Assembly (NCBI GenBank): GCA_963777435.1
Contig: CAVZQT010000003.1
Span: forward strand, 1,798,001-1,862,000
Direction of reading: 5' to 3'
Length of the DNA: 64,000 nucleotides
From: AP-15 sp963777435
GTDB lineage: Bacteria > Pseudomonadota > Alphaproteobacteria > ATCC43930 > CGMCC-115725
Part shown: positions 35,652 through 44,356 of the stretch, one piece after another
How the letters are laid out: every line of letters starts with the position of its first letter
How positions within the stretch are numbered: the stretch's first letter is position 1
Notes under the pieces: model-generated
What the model was told of the DNA's origin: nothing
Database searches by the model: none
The model's input: only the letters and a program-made list of their open reading frames with translations
Made by a program: the position numbers and the translations under genes

Positions 35652-36437
35652 ATGACCCAAGATTGGCCCAAGCTTGCTCTCGATCTCGAACGCCTGCTGC
35701 GGCTGCGCTCGATCTCGTTCGGCATGAAATTGTTCGAAGATCCTGCCGAGATGGAGGCAATCCCGCGGATTCGACGTCCGACATCGATCCACACGCTCGA
35801 CCAGATCGTGGCGCAGGCGGCCCGGCTCAGCTGGACAGTCGGGCTCACCGCCGAGGACCTGGTTGGCGCCCAATGCCGGGCCGTCGTCGGGCTCGGCGGC
35901 GCCAAGGACGCAGCGTGGCGTTCCGGGCAACACATGGTCGGGGTGTGGTACAGCACTCCTGATGATGCGAGCGCGCACCAGGCGGCGATGGAATGCGTGC
36001 CCGACGGCCGCTATGAGGCGTTGGCGGTGGCGCCGCTCGCCTCGGGGCGGCTTGATCCACCCGACATCGCGCTGTTTTACGCGACGCCCGGGGCGATGAT
36101 TTATTTCATCAACGGACTGCAGTGGGCCGGTTACAAGCGCTTCGACTGGAGTGTCGTCGGAGAATCCGCCTGCGCCAATTCGTGGGGGCGGGCGCTCAAG
36201 ACCCGCGAGCCGAGCCTGTCGATCCCGTGCTTTGCCGAGCGCCGCTATGGCGGGGTGCTGGATGACGAGATGCTGATGGCGTTGCCGCCCGAGTATTTGG
36301 ACAAGGCGATCGCTGGAATGGAGGCGTTGTCAAAAAACGGGCTGCGCTACCCATTCCCGCAATACGGCATCCAGCAGGACGCCCGCGCCGGCCTCGCGGT
36401 CAGCTATCCCGCCGCTCCACCGAGTAGTGCGGTGTAG
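35652..36437 (+). CDS. DUF169 family protein
   Basis: A 261-residue protein starting MTQDWPKLALDLERLLRLRS. ISFGMKLFEDPAEMEAIPRI, then LDQIVAQAARLSWTVGLTAE with DLVGAQCRAVVGLGG, and IALFYATPGAMIYFINGLQW follow. NSWGRALKTREPSLSIPCFA with ERRYGGVLDDEMLMALPPEY completes the typical DUF169 layout. Members have an unassigned function; a few Cys residues are conserved in the family and there is one in the central CANSWG and one in IPCFAER. It is divergent from the hpnR-like pair (about 196 bases between starts), so a shared regulatory region is possible. Confidence 0.85.
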   Translation: MTQDWPKLALDLERLLRLRSISFGMKLFEDPAEMEAIPRIRRPTSIHTLDQIVAQAARLSWTVGLTAEDLVGAQCRAVVGLGGAKDAAWRSGQHMVGVWYSTPDDASAHQAAMECVPDGRYEALAVAPLASGRLDPPDIALFYATPGAMIYFINGLQWAGYKRFDWSVVGESACANSWGRALKTREPSLSIPCFAERRYGGVLDDEMLMALPPEYLDKAIAGMEALSKNGLRYPFPQYGIQQDARAGLAVSYPAAPPSSAV

Positions 36438-36537
36438 CGAGGCGTGAAGCGGAAGCGACACGGCCTCGGAAAATTCGGTTAGAGATAACTCACTTGTCGT
36501 CCCAACGAAAGCAACTGGAACCGCGGCACGTTGCGCA

Positions 36538-37728
36538 TTATCGACCACCGCGGAGGATGCGGCGGGCGATCGACCAGCGGTGGACTTCGCTGGGACCGTC
36601 ATAGATGCGGAACGGGCGGACTTCGCGAAACAGGCGGGCGACGATCGTGTCGTCGGTGATGCCGAGTCCGCCCAGGATTTGCACGCTGCGATCGACGACG
36701 CGCCATATCGCCTCCGAGCAGATGACTTTCGCCATGCTCGATTCGTGGCCGCCGCGCTCCCCCTGGTCGAGCACCCAGGCGGCGTGCCAGATCACCAGCC
36801 GCGAGGTGTGCAGGTCCATCTCGTTGTCGGCGAGCATAAAGCCCACCCCTTCGTGCTCGCCGAGCGGCTTGCCAAAGGCGGTGCGGCGGCGCGCGTAATC
36901 GGTGGCGATGTCGTGGGCGCGGCGCGCGGCCCCGAGCCACCGCATGCAATGCGTCAGCCGCGCCGGGGCGAGCCGCACCTGGGCATAGCGAAACCCCTCG
37001 CCGATGCGGCCGAGGACGGCACTTTCCGGCACTCGCAGCCCGTCGAGCCGGATTACCGCATGACCGCCCGACATGTATTGGTCGAGTGTGTCGAGCACCC
37101 GCTCGACCTTGATCCCCGGCGCCGCCATCGGTGACAGAAACATCGTGGCGCCCCCGGGGCCGGTGTCGCTACTTTCAGTTTTCGCCATGATGATTGCGAG
37201 TTCGGCACCAACGGCGCCGGTGATCAGCCATTTTTCGCCGTCGATGACAAAGTCACCGCGGTTGCCGTCCGTCGCCCGCCGCGCAGTCGTCTTCAGCATT
37301 GATGGGTCCGATCCGGCTCCCGGCGCCGGCTCGGTCATCATAAAGCAGGAGCGGATTTCGCCCGCCGCCATCGGCCGCAGCCATTGCTCTTTTTGCTGCT
37401 CCTCGGCGACTTGTTCCAAGAGGTGCATATTGCCCTCGTCAGGGGCGAAACAGTTGAGCGCCACCGGTCCCAAGGGCGAGTAGCCGGCGGCCTCGAAAAC
37501 CACCGCCTTGCCGCGATGATCGAGCCCGAGCCCGCCCCACTCGCGTCCGACATGCGGCGACAACAGTCCGGCGCGCCGGCCAATCGCGACGAGTTCGCGG
37601 CGCAATTCCGGCGCGGGTCCATGCGGCGTCTGTCTCGGATCGGCCTCGTAGGGGATGATCTGCTCGCGCACCAGCCGCTCGGTGCGTTGCTTCAGATCGA
37701 CGAGGTCGTCAGAAAGCGAAAACTCCAT
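36538..37728 (-). CDS. Acyl-CoA dehydrogenase
   Basis: A 396-residue FAD-dependent dehydrogenase of normal length. The N-terminal helical domain is followed by PHVGREWGGLGLDHRGKAVV and CFMMTEPAPGAGSDPSMLKT, the FAD/substrate contact region. DFVIDGEKWLITGAVGAELA forms the beta domain. The C-terminal domain has ATDYARRRTAFGKPLGEHEG and VDRSVQILGGLGITDDTIVA, then RLFREVRPFRIYDGPSEVHR ending SIARRILRGG. The conserved late Glu lies in the RIYDGPSEVHRW region. It introduces the alpha-beta double bond into acyl-CoA. Similarity is to the ACAD10/11-like group. It is transcribed alone and convergent with the DUF169 gene. Confidence 0.9.
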   Translation of the reverse strand: MEFSLSDDLVDLKQRTERLVREQIIPYEADPRQTPHGPAPELRRELVAIGRRAGLLSPHVGREWGGLGLDHRGKAVVFEAAGYSPLGPVALNCFAPDEGNMHLLEQVAEEQQKEQWLRPMAAGEIRSCFMMTEPAPGAGSDPSMLKTTARRATDGNRGDFVIDGEKWLITGAVGAELAIIMAKTESSDTGPGGATMFLSPMAAPGIKVERVLDTLDQYMSGGHAVIRLDGLRVPESAVLGRIGEGFRYAQVRLAPARLTHCMRWLGAARRAHDIATDYARRRTAFGKPLGEHEGVGFMLADNEMDLHTSRLVIWHAAWVLDQGERGGHESSMAKVICSEAIWRVVDRSVQILGGLGITDDTIVARLFREVRPFRIYDGPSEVHRWSIARRILRGGR

Positions 37729-38021
37729 CACCCTGGTCCGGTGTTATTGCGGCGATCACGGCATCGTCGGGGCGCGGCGTTCGGTCGTCAAGGTCGGGCT
37801 GGTAATTGTGATATAAGCAATTCCCCCATTGACATCGTTGTGATTTTATGTTTCCGTTGTGTTCTTGATCTTAGCGCAGTCGGTCAACTGGGCGGAATCC
37901 GGAGGAAGCAGGTTTGCGGAGGTCAGGACGCGCGGCGTCAACCGGTTATCGCTCGAAATCGGCGCGGTTGGCCGCAGCGCTCACCCAGCATTTGTTCAGT
38001 CCACTGTCAGAGGGAATAGCG

Positions 38022-38300
38022 ATGCGTTTCCACGACGATCCCCAATCCTGCATTCGCTCGGCATTACGCCGCCGCCGCCGCGCCTTGGGATTGACCCAGG
38101 AGGCGACAGCGCGCCTCCTCGGCATGCCGCGGTTGACTTATCACCGCATCGAGACCGGCGCCCGCCACATTCACTTCACAGACCTCGCCGCGATCTGCGA
38201 AATCTTTCACTGCGCGCCCGGCGAACTGCTGCTGGACAGCCAACTCGCCGCCGCCTTCTCCCGCGCCGCCGACGCATTGCTCGGCCAAGCGCCCGCTTAA
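38022..38300 (+). CDS. Small XRE-family helix-turn-helix protein
   Basis: A 92-residue protein; ATG 38022 has AGAGGGAATAGCG upstream. RRRRALGLTQEATARLLGMP followed by RLTYHRIETGARHIHFTDLA and AICEIFHCAPGELLLDSQ is a single HTH_3 domain covering almost the whole protein. It is likely a DNA-binding repressor. It stands alone before a small broken gene; no toxin partner of recognisable type lies next to it. Confidence 0.82.
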   Translation: MRFHDDPQSCIRSALRRRRRALGLTQEATARLLGMPRLTYHRIETGARHIHFTDLAAICEIFHCAPGELLLDSQLAAAFSRAADALLGQAPA

Positions 38301-38390
38301 CCCAATTTCCGATTCTCGTCGAGGAAATGGCGCAGGTAAAACGCGTAGCTCCCTGAGGAGACGCAGCCTAAATCAACAACGGAGCAAGAC

Positions 38391-38616
38391 ATGGACCCTC
38401 TCAATCGCGCGTATTCGATCGGGGCAGGAACCGGGAAGTTTCCGACCGCCACCGAATGGCTCACGATCGGCGGGCTCGAGCAATACTTCGCTTACGGTAA
38501 CGACTTTGGGCGGCGATAGCGTTGCGCTCGGCGCGTTGCCGCCGGGTATGTACCCGATCCGCTGTACTGCCGTAACCGCCAATAGCGGCGGCACCGTCAC
38601 CGGCTGGTGGCGATAA
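38391..38616 (+). CDS. Small conserved hypothetical (phage spike-base-like?), frame interrupted
   Basis: An ATG at 38391 begins MDPLNRAYSIGAGTGKFPTA, and TEWLTIGGLEQYF continues to a stop at 38519. A better match to a protein C-terminus lies in the +1 frame: GGDSVALGALPPGMYPIRCT followed by AVTANSGGTVTGWWR and a TAA at 38616. Joined, about 75 residues result. The ALPPGMYPIR...V motif is like the small phage proteins found with tail-spike bases in alphaproteobacteria, but the similarity is from memory and weak. A single-base break between about 38470 and 38510 is needed. Confidence 0.4.
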
Positions 38617-38688
38617 TCGGCCGAGCGACTGACAACGTGCCGGTTGCACACTCGAACTGAATTTACGCAGCAAATACAGCAGCTGAAA

Positions 38689-39648
38689 TTAAAATTGAGG
38701 TTCACTGGTAGCGGCGCGACGACGGCGTTCGCGGAAGGCGATGTAGAGCCCGGAGGCGATAATGACGCCGGCGCCGATCCAGGTCGGCGCATCGGGCAGA
38801 TTGCCGAAGATCAGGTAGCCAAGGATCGTCGTGCCGATCAATTCGATATAGCCGAGCGGCGACAGCACGGCGGCCGGGCCGTGCTGGAAAGCGCGGATCA
38901 GAAGGTAGTGACCGCCGCCGCCGATCAGGCCGAGGCTGATAAACAGGAGCAGATCGAACAGATTTTTCGGCCATATGAAAACAAAGGGCAGGATCGCGGT
39001 CATCACGAGCGAGCCGAGCAAGGCCGAGAACACGATCCCGACCGCGGCATCGTCATAAGCAGCGACCCAGCGTGTCGCGATCTGATACAGCGCATAGCAG
39101 GCGGACGAGCCCAACAGTAACAACACCGCCGGATTGGCGAGGCTGGTCCCCGGGCGGATGATCAGCAACGCCCCGGCAAAACCGACCAGCACCGCGCTCC
39201 AGCGCCGCCACCCGACCTGCTCGCCGAGCAACGGCACCGACATTGCGGTCACGAGCAATGGCGAGGTAAAGCCGATTGCCGAAGCGGTGGCGAGCGGAAC
39301 CCTTCCGATCGCCATGACAAATACGAGGTTACTGACCAGCATCAGCAGCGAGCGGCCGAACTGAATTGCCGGCCGACGCGTCGCCAGCAATCGCCCGCCA
39401 TAACGCGGCGAAAAGACGATCAGCATGACGATCAGATGCCCGGTAAATCGCGCCCAGACGATTTGCATAACCGGGTAATGCGCGGTCAGCAATTTGACCG
39501 CGGCGTTCATAAACGGGAACATCGAGACGCCGAGCACCATCAGGGCGATGCCGCGCAATACATCGGGAGCGCGCGCCCCTTCCAAAGCACGGCGGCGGCC
39601 CGCCGCCTGCGCTCCCGCGCCGGCTCTTAGCCTCAAATTCAAAGCCAA
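38689..39648 (-). CDS. EamA (DMT) family transporter
   Basis: A 319-residue inner-membrane protein with ten hydrophobic segments in two EamA repeats. The first repeat starts LRGIALMVLGVSMFPFMNAA, with LLTAHYPVMQIVWARFTGHL, and ends MSVPLLGEQVGWRRWSAVLV with GFAGALLIIRPG. The second repeat includes LLLGSSACYALYQIATRWVA and ends VLSPLGYIELIGTTILGYLI with FGNLPDAPTWIGAGVIIASG. The start used is a TTG, giving a 36-residue basic leader; the true start may be further in. It probably exports a small metabolite, unknown. Confidence 0.85.
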   Translation of the reverse strand: MALNLRLRAGAGAQAAGRRRALEGARAPDVLRGIALMVLGVSMFPFMNAAVKLLTAHYPVMQIVWARFTGHLIVMLIVFSPRYGGRLLATRRPAIQFGRSLLMLVSNLVFVMAIGRVPLATASAIGFTSPLLVTAMSVPLLGEQVGWRRWSAVLVGFAGALLIIRPGTSLANPAVLLLLGSSACYALYQIATRWVAAYDDAAVGIVFSALLGSLVMTAILPFVFIWPKNLFDLLLFISLGLIGGGGHYLLIRAFQHGPAAVLSPLGYIELIGTTILGYLIFGNLPDAPTWIGAGVIIASGLYIAFRERRRRAATSEPQF

Positions 39649-39800
39649 ATCCTACGAGGTGCAGCGCTGCTCATCATTCCCGCCGAGACGGGTGCCGGTG
39701 GTCAACATGATCAGCGAGACCCGACCTCGCTTTTGCCGGGGCGAGGACGAAGCGACGACCGGGGGCAGAGCGATCTCGATCTCCCGAGACTATCGGCCGA

Positions 39801-40982
39801 TTACATGCTGGCGAGTTTCTTTTCGGCGAGCCGGGCGAACAGGCTGGCGCCGAAGGGCAGAGCGGCGTCGTTGAAATCGTAGCCGGGGTTGTGGACCTCG
39901 CAGCCGCCCCCACCCCCATCAGCGCCCTCGCCATTGCCGATCTGGATATAGGCGCCCGGCCGCTGCTCGAGCATGTAGGAAAAATCCTCCGACGCCATCA
40001 CAAGATTGCCGTCGCGATTGACATTGCCCTCGCCGACCAGTTCGGCTGCGGCATCGGCAATAAAACCGGTCTCGGCCTCTTCGTTAACCAATGGCGGGAA
40101 GAGAACGCGGAAATCGAGTTCGGCCGCAGCTCCGAACCCGGCGGCGACGCCCGTCGCGATCCGCCGCATGTTGTCTTCGATCAAATTCATCGTCTGCCGG
40201 CTGAAGCAGCGCGCGGTGCCGCCAATCACCGCGCTTTCGGGGATCACGTTGTAAGCGGCGCCGGCATGGATCTGGGTGACGCTGACGACGGCGGTATCGA
40301 TCGGCCGGACATTGCGCGAAACGATCGTCTGCAACGCGAGCGCGATGTGGCTCGCGGTGACTACCGGGTCGATCCCGGCTTCGGGACGCGCGCCATGCGC
40401 CCCGCGGCCGGTCACGGTAATGTCGAAATAGGCTCCCCCCGCCATCATCGGTCCGGTGCGGATCTGAAATTTTCCGACCGCCAGTCCCGGCCGGTTGTGC
40501 ATGCCGAAAACGGCATCGCATGGGAAGCGGTCGAACAGGCCGTCGGCGACCATCGCGGCGCCGCCGCCGAGCCCCTCTTCGGCGGGCTGAAAAATCAAAT
40601 TTACGGTCCCGTCGAAATTGCGCGTCTCGGCGAGGTAGCGCGCCGCGCCGAGCAGCATCGTCGTGTGCCCGTCATGGCCGCAGGCGTGCATCCGCCCTTG
40701 GTTTTGCGAGCGATAGGGGAGGTTGGTCGCCTCGTCTATCGGCAACGCATCCATATCGGCGCGCAGCCCGATCGCACGCTGCGAACTGCCGGCGCGCAGC
40801 CGGCCCACGAGCCCGGTCTTGCCGATGCCACGGAATACCTCGTAGCCGAATTCGGTGAGCTTTTGCGCGACCAAGTCTGAGGTGCGCTGCTCCTCAAAAC
40901 CGAGTTCAGGATGGGCGTGAATGTCGTGCCGCCATTGCTTCAGCTCATCGTGAAATCGCCCGATCCGTTCGATGATTTCCAT
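39801..40982 (-). CDS. M20 family metallo-amidohydrolase (hippurate hydrolase-like), copy 1
   Basis: A 393-residue protein; start ATG 40982 with GGAGG 6 bases before it. DIHAHPELGFEEQRTSDLVA opens the M20 domain. GLRADMDALPIDEATNLPYR with GRMHACGHDGHTTMLLGAAR holds the metal-binding His/Asp residues. FQPAEEGLGGGAAMVADGLF has the catalytic Glu pair. ASEDFSYMLEQRPGAYIQIG is the late His/Asp region. A run of glycines (ADGGGGGCEVHNPG) interrupts the last metal-binding segment, where the second copy reads DPGACGLHHPG. It is in tandem, same strand, with a close paralogue. The family hydrolyses N-acyl amino acids or peptides. Confidence 0.9.
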   Translation of the reverse strand: MEIIERIGRFHDELKQWRHDIHAHPELGFEEQRTSDLVAQKLTEFGYEVFRGIGKTGLVGRLRAGSSQRAIGLRADMDALPIDEATNLPYRSQNQGRMHACGHDGHTTMLLGAARYLAETRNFDGTVNLIFQPAEEGLGGGAAMVADGLFDRFPCDAVFGMHNRPGLAVGKFQIRTGPMMAGGAYFDITVTGRGAHGARPEAGIDPVVTASHIALALQTIVSRNVRPIDTAVVSVTQIHAGAAYNVIPESAVIGGTARCFSRQTMNLIEDNMRRIATGVAAGFGAAAELDFRVLFPPLVNEEAETGFIADAAAELVGEGNVNRDGNLVMASEDFSYMLEQRPGAYIQIGNGEGADGGGGGCEVHNPGYDFNDAALPFGASLFARLAEKKLASM

Positions 40983-41099
40983 TCCCGCCTCCAGTAGCCG
41001 ATCGACCACACTGTCGCCGAGCCGACGCGAGGTGGCAATCGGGTGCGCGTTGCGGCAAGGCCGGCCCGTCGCCAGCCAGCCAAAGCGTGCTGTGATCGA

Positions 41100-42269
41100 T
41101 CAGGGCGGGGCGAGTTTGCGTTCGGCGAGGCGCGCAAACAGGCTGGCACCTAACGGCAGGATCGAATCATTGAAATCATAGCCGGGATGGTGCAGGCCGC
41201 AGGCGCCCGGGTCATCCGAGTTGCCGATCTGGATGTAGGCGCCCGGACGCTTTTCGAGCATCAGCGAGAAATCTTCCGAGACCATTGCCGGCTCGCCATA
41301 GCGATCGACATTAGCGTCGCCGACGAGTTCGGCGGCGACGTCAGCAACAAAGGCCGCTTCTTTGGCATTGTTTACCAATGCCGGATAGCTGATGCGGAAA
41401 TCGAGTTCGGCCGAGGCCCCAAACGCGCTCGCGACATTTGATGCGATGCGCCGCATATTGCCCTCGATCATCGCCATCGTTTCGCGGGTGAACGAACGCG
41501 CGGTGCCGCGGATCACGGCGCGCTCGGGGATGACATTGTAAGCCTCCCCCGCGTGGATTTGCGTCAGGCTTAACACCGCGGTGTCGATCGGCCGGACATT
41601 GCGCGACACGATCGTCTGCAATGCCACCGCAATATGGCTCGCGGTTACCACCGGGTCGATGCCGGCCTCGGGTCGGGCGCCATGCGCGCCATGCCCGGTA
41701 ACGGTGATGTCGAAGCGTGCCGCACCCGCCCACATCGGACCACTGCGCAACTGAAACTTGCCCTCACTGAGACCCGGCCAATTGTGCATGCCAAAGATTG
41801 CATCGCACGGGAACCGGTCGAAAAGACCGTCGGCGATCATCGCCGCCCCGCCGCCGAGCCCCTCCTCGGCCGGCTGAAAGATCAGGTGCACGGTACCGTT
41901 GAAATTGCGGGTCTCGGCGAGATAGCGCGCCGCCCCAAGCAGCATCGTCGTGTGCCCGTCATGACCGCAAGCGTGCATCCGCCCGTCATGCTGCGAGCGA
42001 TAGGGCAGATTGGTCGCTTCCGCGATCGGCAGCGCATCCATGTCGGCGCGCAGCCCGATCGAACGCGGCGAAGCGCCGGCGCGCAAGCGTCCGACAACGC
42101 CGGTCTTGCCGATGCCGCGAAAGATCTCAATCCCGAACTCGGTAAGCTTTTGCGCGACAAAATCCGAGGTTTGCAGCTCCTGAAAGCCAAGCTCCGGATG
42201 AGCGTGGATCCGATGCCGCCATTCCTTCATCTGGTCATGGAATGCCGCGATTTGCCCGATGATCGCCAT
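41100..42269 (-). CDS. M20 family metallo-amidohydrolase (hippurate hydrolase-like), copy 2
   Basis: A 389-residue paralogue of the preceding gene, near 75-80% alike by eye. ATG 42269 has GGAGG upstream. RIHAHPELGFQELQTSDFVA, GLRADMDALPIAEATNLPYR and GRMHACGHDGHTTMLLGAAR, then FQPAEEGLGGGAAMIADGLF, keep all metal and catalytic residues. SEDFSLMLEKRPGAYIQIGN and ACGLHHPGYDFNDSILPLGA carry the last ligands intact. It is probably co-transcribed with copy 1 and lies downstream of gatA on the same strand, but is 237 bases from it. Confidence 0.91.
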   Translation of the reverse strand: MAIIGQIAAFHDQMKEWRHRIHAHPELGFQELQTSDFVAQKLTEFGIEIFRGIGKTGVVGRLRAGASPRSIGLRADMDALPIAEATNLPYRSQHDGRMHACGHDGHTTMLLGAARYLAETRNFNGTVHLIFQPAEEGLGGGAAMIADGLFDRFPCDAIFGMHNWPGLSEGKFQLRSGPMWAGAARFDITVTGHGAHGARPEAGIDPVVTASHIAVALQTIVSRNVRPIDTAVLSLTQIHAGEAYNVIPERAVIRGTARSFTRETMAMIEGNMRRIASNVASAFGASAELDFRISYPALVNNAKEAAFVADVAAELVGDANVDRYGEPAMVSEDFSLMLEKRPGAYIQIGNSDDPGACGLHHPGYDFNDSILPLGASLFARLAERKLAPP

Positions 42270-42506
42270 AGCCCGCCTCCGCTATCCGCCCGAGCACACT
42301 GCGCCCGGCAGACCAGGGCTGGCAATCCGGCTCGCCATTCGCGGCGAACGCGCGATTGAAGCAAGGGGCAAGCCGGGCCGGAGCCTAGCTGCGTCGATCG
42401 GTGCTGACCAAGAAAAGGCGGCTTGTGACGAGCGCCCCGACCGCCCTGATCTCCTGCGGCCCCCAAGGACAGAGAGGCGAAATCCTGTGGAGGCCGGCCC
42501 TGGTGA

Positions 42507-44015
42507 CTACCGTCCTTGAGCGAGAAAAGCCGGCGCATGGCGGAATTGCGCGGCGCTCTCCAACACCTCGGCAATCCGTAAGACATTCTCTTCGTCAAAG
42601 GCGCGGCCGATGATCTGCAACCCAAGCGGCAGGCCGTCGGCCGACAACCCGGCCGGCACCGAGATTGCCGGCAATCCGGCGAGATTTGCCGGCACCGTGA
42701 ACACGTCGTTCAGATACATCGAGATCGGGTCATCACTTTTCTCGCCGATCGCGAAAGCCGCCGAAGGCGTGATCGGCGCCAGAATTCCGTCGACCTGCTC
42801 GAACGCCGCGGCGAAATCCTGCGCGATCAATGCTCGCACGCGCTGCGCTTTCAAGTAATAGGCGTCGTAATAGCCGGCCGACAGCACGTAGGTGCCGATC
42901 AGCACCCGGCGGCGGACCTCGGCGCCAAAACCAGCGGCACGAGTGAGCTCGTACATCTCGTCGAGGCTGGCGCCATCGACGCGCAGCCCAAACCGCACGC
43001 CGTCATAGCGCGCGAGGTTCGATGAGGCCTCGGCCGGGGCGATGATGTAATAGGCCGGCAACGCATACTTCGTGTGAGGCAGGCTGATCTCGACCGGTTC
43101 GGCGCCGGCCTCGCGCAGCCAATCGATTCCCCGCTGCCACAAAGCCTCGATCTCGACTGGCATGTCGGCGACGCGGTATTCGCGCGGAATGCCAATACGC
43201 ATGCCGCGGATATTGCCGGTCAGCGCCGCTTCGTAATTCGGCACCGGCTGCGGCGCCGAGGTTGAATCCTTGGGGTCGTGACCGGCCATCGCGCGCAGCA
43301 TAATCGCCGAATCGCGCACGGTGCGCGTCATCGGGCCCGGATGATCGAGCGAGGAGGCATAAGCGACCACCCCCCAACGCGAGCAGCGGCCATAGGTCGG
43401 CTTGAGCCCAACAATCCCGCAAAAGCTCGCCGGTTGCCGGATCGACCCGCCGGTGTCGGTGCCTGTCGCCGCCAAGGCCGCGTGTGCCGCGACCGCCGCG
43501 GCCGAGCCGCCCGAGGACCCACCCGGCACCAGCGGGCGGTTATCGCCCGGTCGAGCTTTCGAGTCGGGGCGCCACGGGTTCTCGACCGCACCGTAATAGC
43601 TCGTCGTCGTCGACGAGCCCATCGCGAACTCGTCGAGATTGACCTTGCCGAGCATGACCGCGCCCGCCTGCCACAGCTTTTCGGTAACGGTCGATTCGTA
43701 GGGCGGCCGGAAGCCGTCGAGAATGTGCGAGCCGGCGGTGGTCAAAACCCCTTTTGTGCAAAACAGATCCTTCACCGCGATCGGGACGCCATCGAGCGGC
43801 AGCATTTCGCCGCGGGCGAGCCTGTCGTCTGCGGCGTCGGCCATCGCCAATGCTTGGTCCGGCGTTTCGGTGATAAAGGCGTTCAGCGGCCGCACCGCCT
43901 CGACCGCGGCGATGTAGCTTTCGGTCAACTCGCGCGCTGAAAATTCCTTGCGAGCGAGCCCGTCGCGCGCTTCGGAGAGGTTCAGCGCGGTCAGCGCTGC
44001 CGGCAAACTTGTCAC
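42507..44015 (-). CDS. gatA: Aspartyl/glutamyl-tRNA amidotransferase subunit A
   Basis: A 502-residue amidase-signature protein. The GTG at 44015 overlaps the gatC stop by four bases. The catalytic Ser-cisSer-Lys set is visible: Lys in LDGVPIAVKDLFCTKGVLTT, cis-Ser in PGGSSGGSAAAVAAHAALAA and nucleophile Ser in GTDTGGSIRQPASFCGIVGL. KPTYGRCSRWGVVAYASSLD and GKVNLDEFAMGSSTTTSYYG are typical of GatA. It releases ammonia from glutamine to amidate Glu-tRNA(Gln) or Asp-tRNA(Asn), with GatC and GatB. gatB is not found downstream here. Confidence 0.96.
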   Translation of the reverse strand: MTSLPAALTALNLSEARDGLARKEFSARELTESYIAAVEAVRPLNAFITETPDQALAMADAADDRLARGEMLPLDGVPIAVKDLFCTKGVLTTAGSHILDGFRPPYESTVTEKLWQAGAVMLGKVNLDEFAMGSSTTTSYYGAVENPWRPDSKARPGDNRPLVPGGSSGGSAAAVAAHAALAATGTDTGGSIRQPASFCGIVGLKPTYGRCSRWGVVAYASSLDHPGPMTRTVRDSAIMLRAMAGHDPKDSTSAPQPVPNYEAALTGNIRGMRIGIPREYRVADMPVEIEALWQRGIDWLREAGAEPVEISLPHTKYALPAYYIIAPAEASSNLARYDGVRFGLRVDGASLDEMYELTRAAGFGAEVRRRVLIGTYVLSAGYYDAYYLKAQRVRALIAQDFAAAFEQVDGILAPITPSAAFAIGEKSDDPISMYLNDVFTVPANLAGLPAISVPAGLSADGLPLGLQIIGRAFDEENVLRIAEVLESAAQFRHAPAFLAQGR

Positions 44016-44299
44016 TCGATCACCTTTGGCACCGCGAAAAACCCTCTCGCCGTGCGCGGGGCATTGCCAAGGATCGCCTCGCGGCAATTACCGTCGGTCA
44101 CGCGATCCTCGCGCATCGGCAAACCACTCGCCGCGACGCTCGCCATCGGTGCGACGTTGCTGGTGTCCACCTCGTTCAATTGCTCGACCCAGTTGAGGAT
44201 CTGCGACAGCTCGTTGGCCAGCGGTTCGAGCTCGGCTTCCGGAAGCCGAATGCGCGCCAAGGTCGCGATGTGCGCCACGGTGGCCTTGTCTATCGCCAT
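44012..44299 (-). CDS. gatC: Aspartyl/glutamyl-tRNA amidotransferase subunit C
   Basis: A 95-residue protein; ATG 44299 has GGAGCAATAAGATC before it. MAIDKATVAHIATLARIRLP, EAELEPLANELSQILNWVEQ, then LNEVDTSNVAPMASVAASGL with PMREDRVTDGNCREAILGNA are the normal GatC sequence. It wraps around GatA and links it to GatB. The stop overlaps the gatA start, implying translational coupling. It is divergent from ruvX with 57 bases between start codons. Confidence 0.95.
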   Translation of the reverse strand: MAIDKATVAHIATLARIRLPEAELEPLANELSQILNWVEQLNEVDTSNVAPMASVAASGLPMREDRVTDGNCREAILGNAPRTARGFFAVPKVIE

Positions 44300-44356
44300 G
44301 ATCTTATTGCTCCGGAACCCGGCACACAGGACGCGCAAAATAAGGTATCGTGCGCC

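Noticed and set aside
37861..37960. TCCGGAGGAAGCAGG near 37900 looks like the conserved SRP RNA loop (TCCGGAAGGAAGCAG).
   Set aside because: One base is missing from the loop and the flanking helices (GGTCAGG-type) do not pair; no larger SRP RNA fold was found.
37914..38021. An upstream extension of the small HTH protein from 37914.
   Set aside because: AGAGGGAATAGCG gives a proper ribosome-binding site for the ATG at 38022, and the extension lacks conserved sequence.
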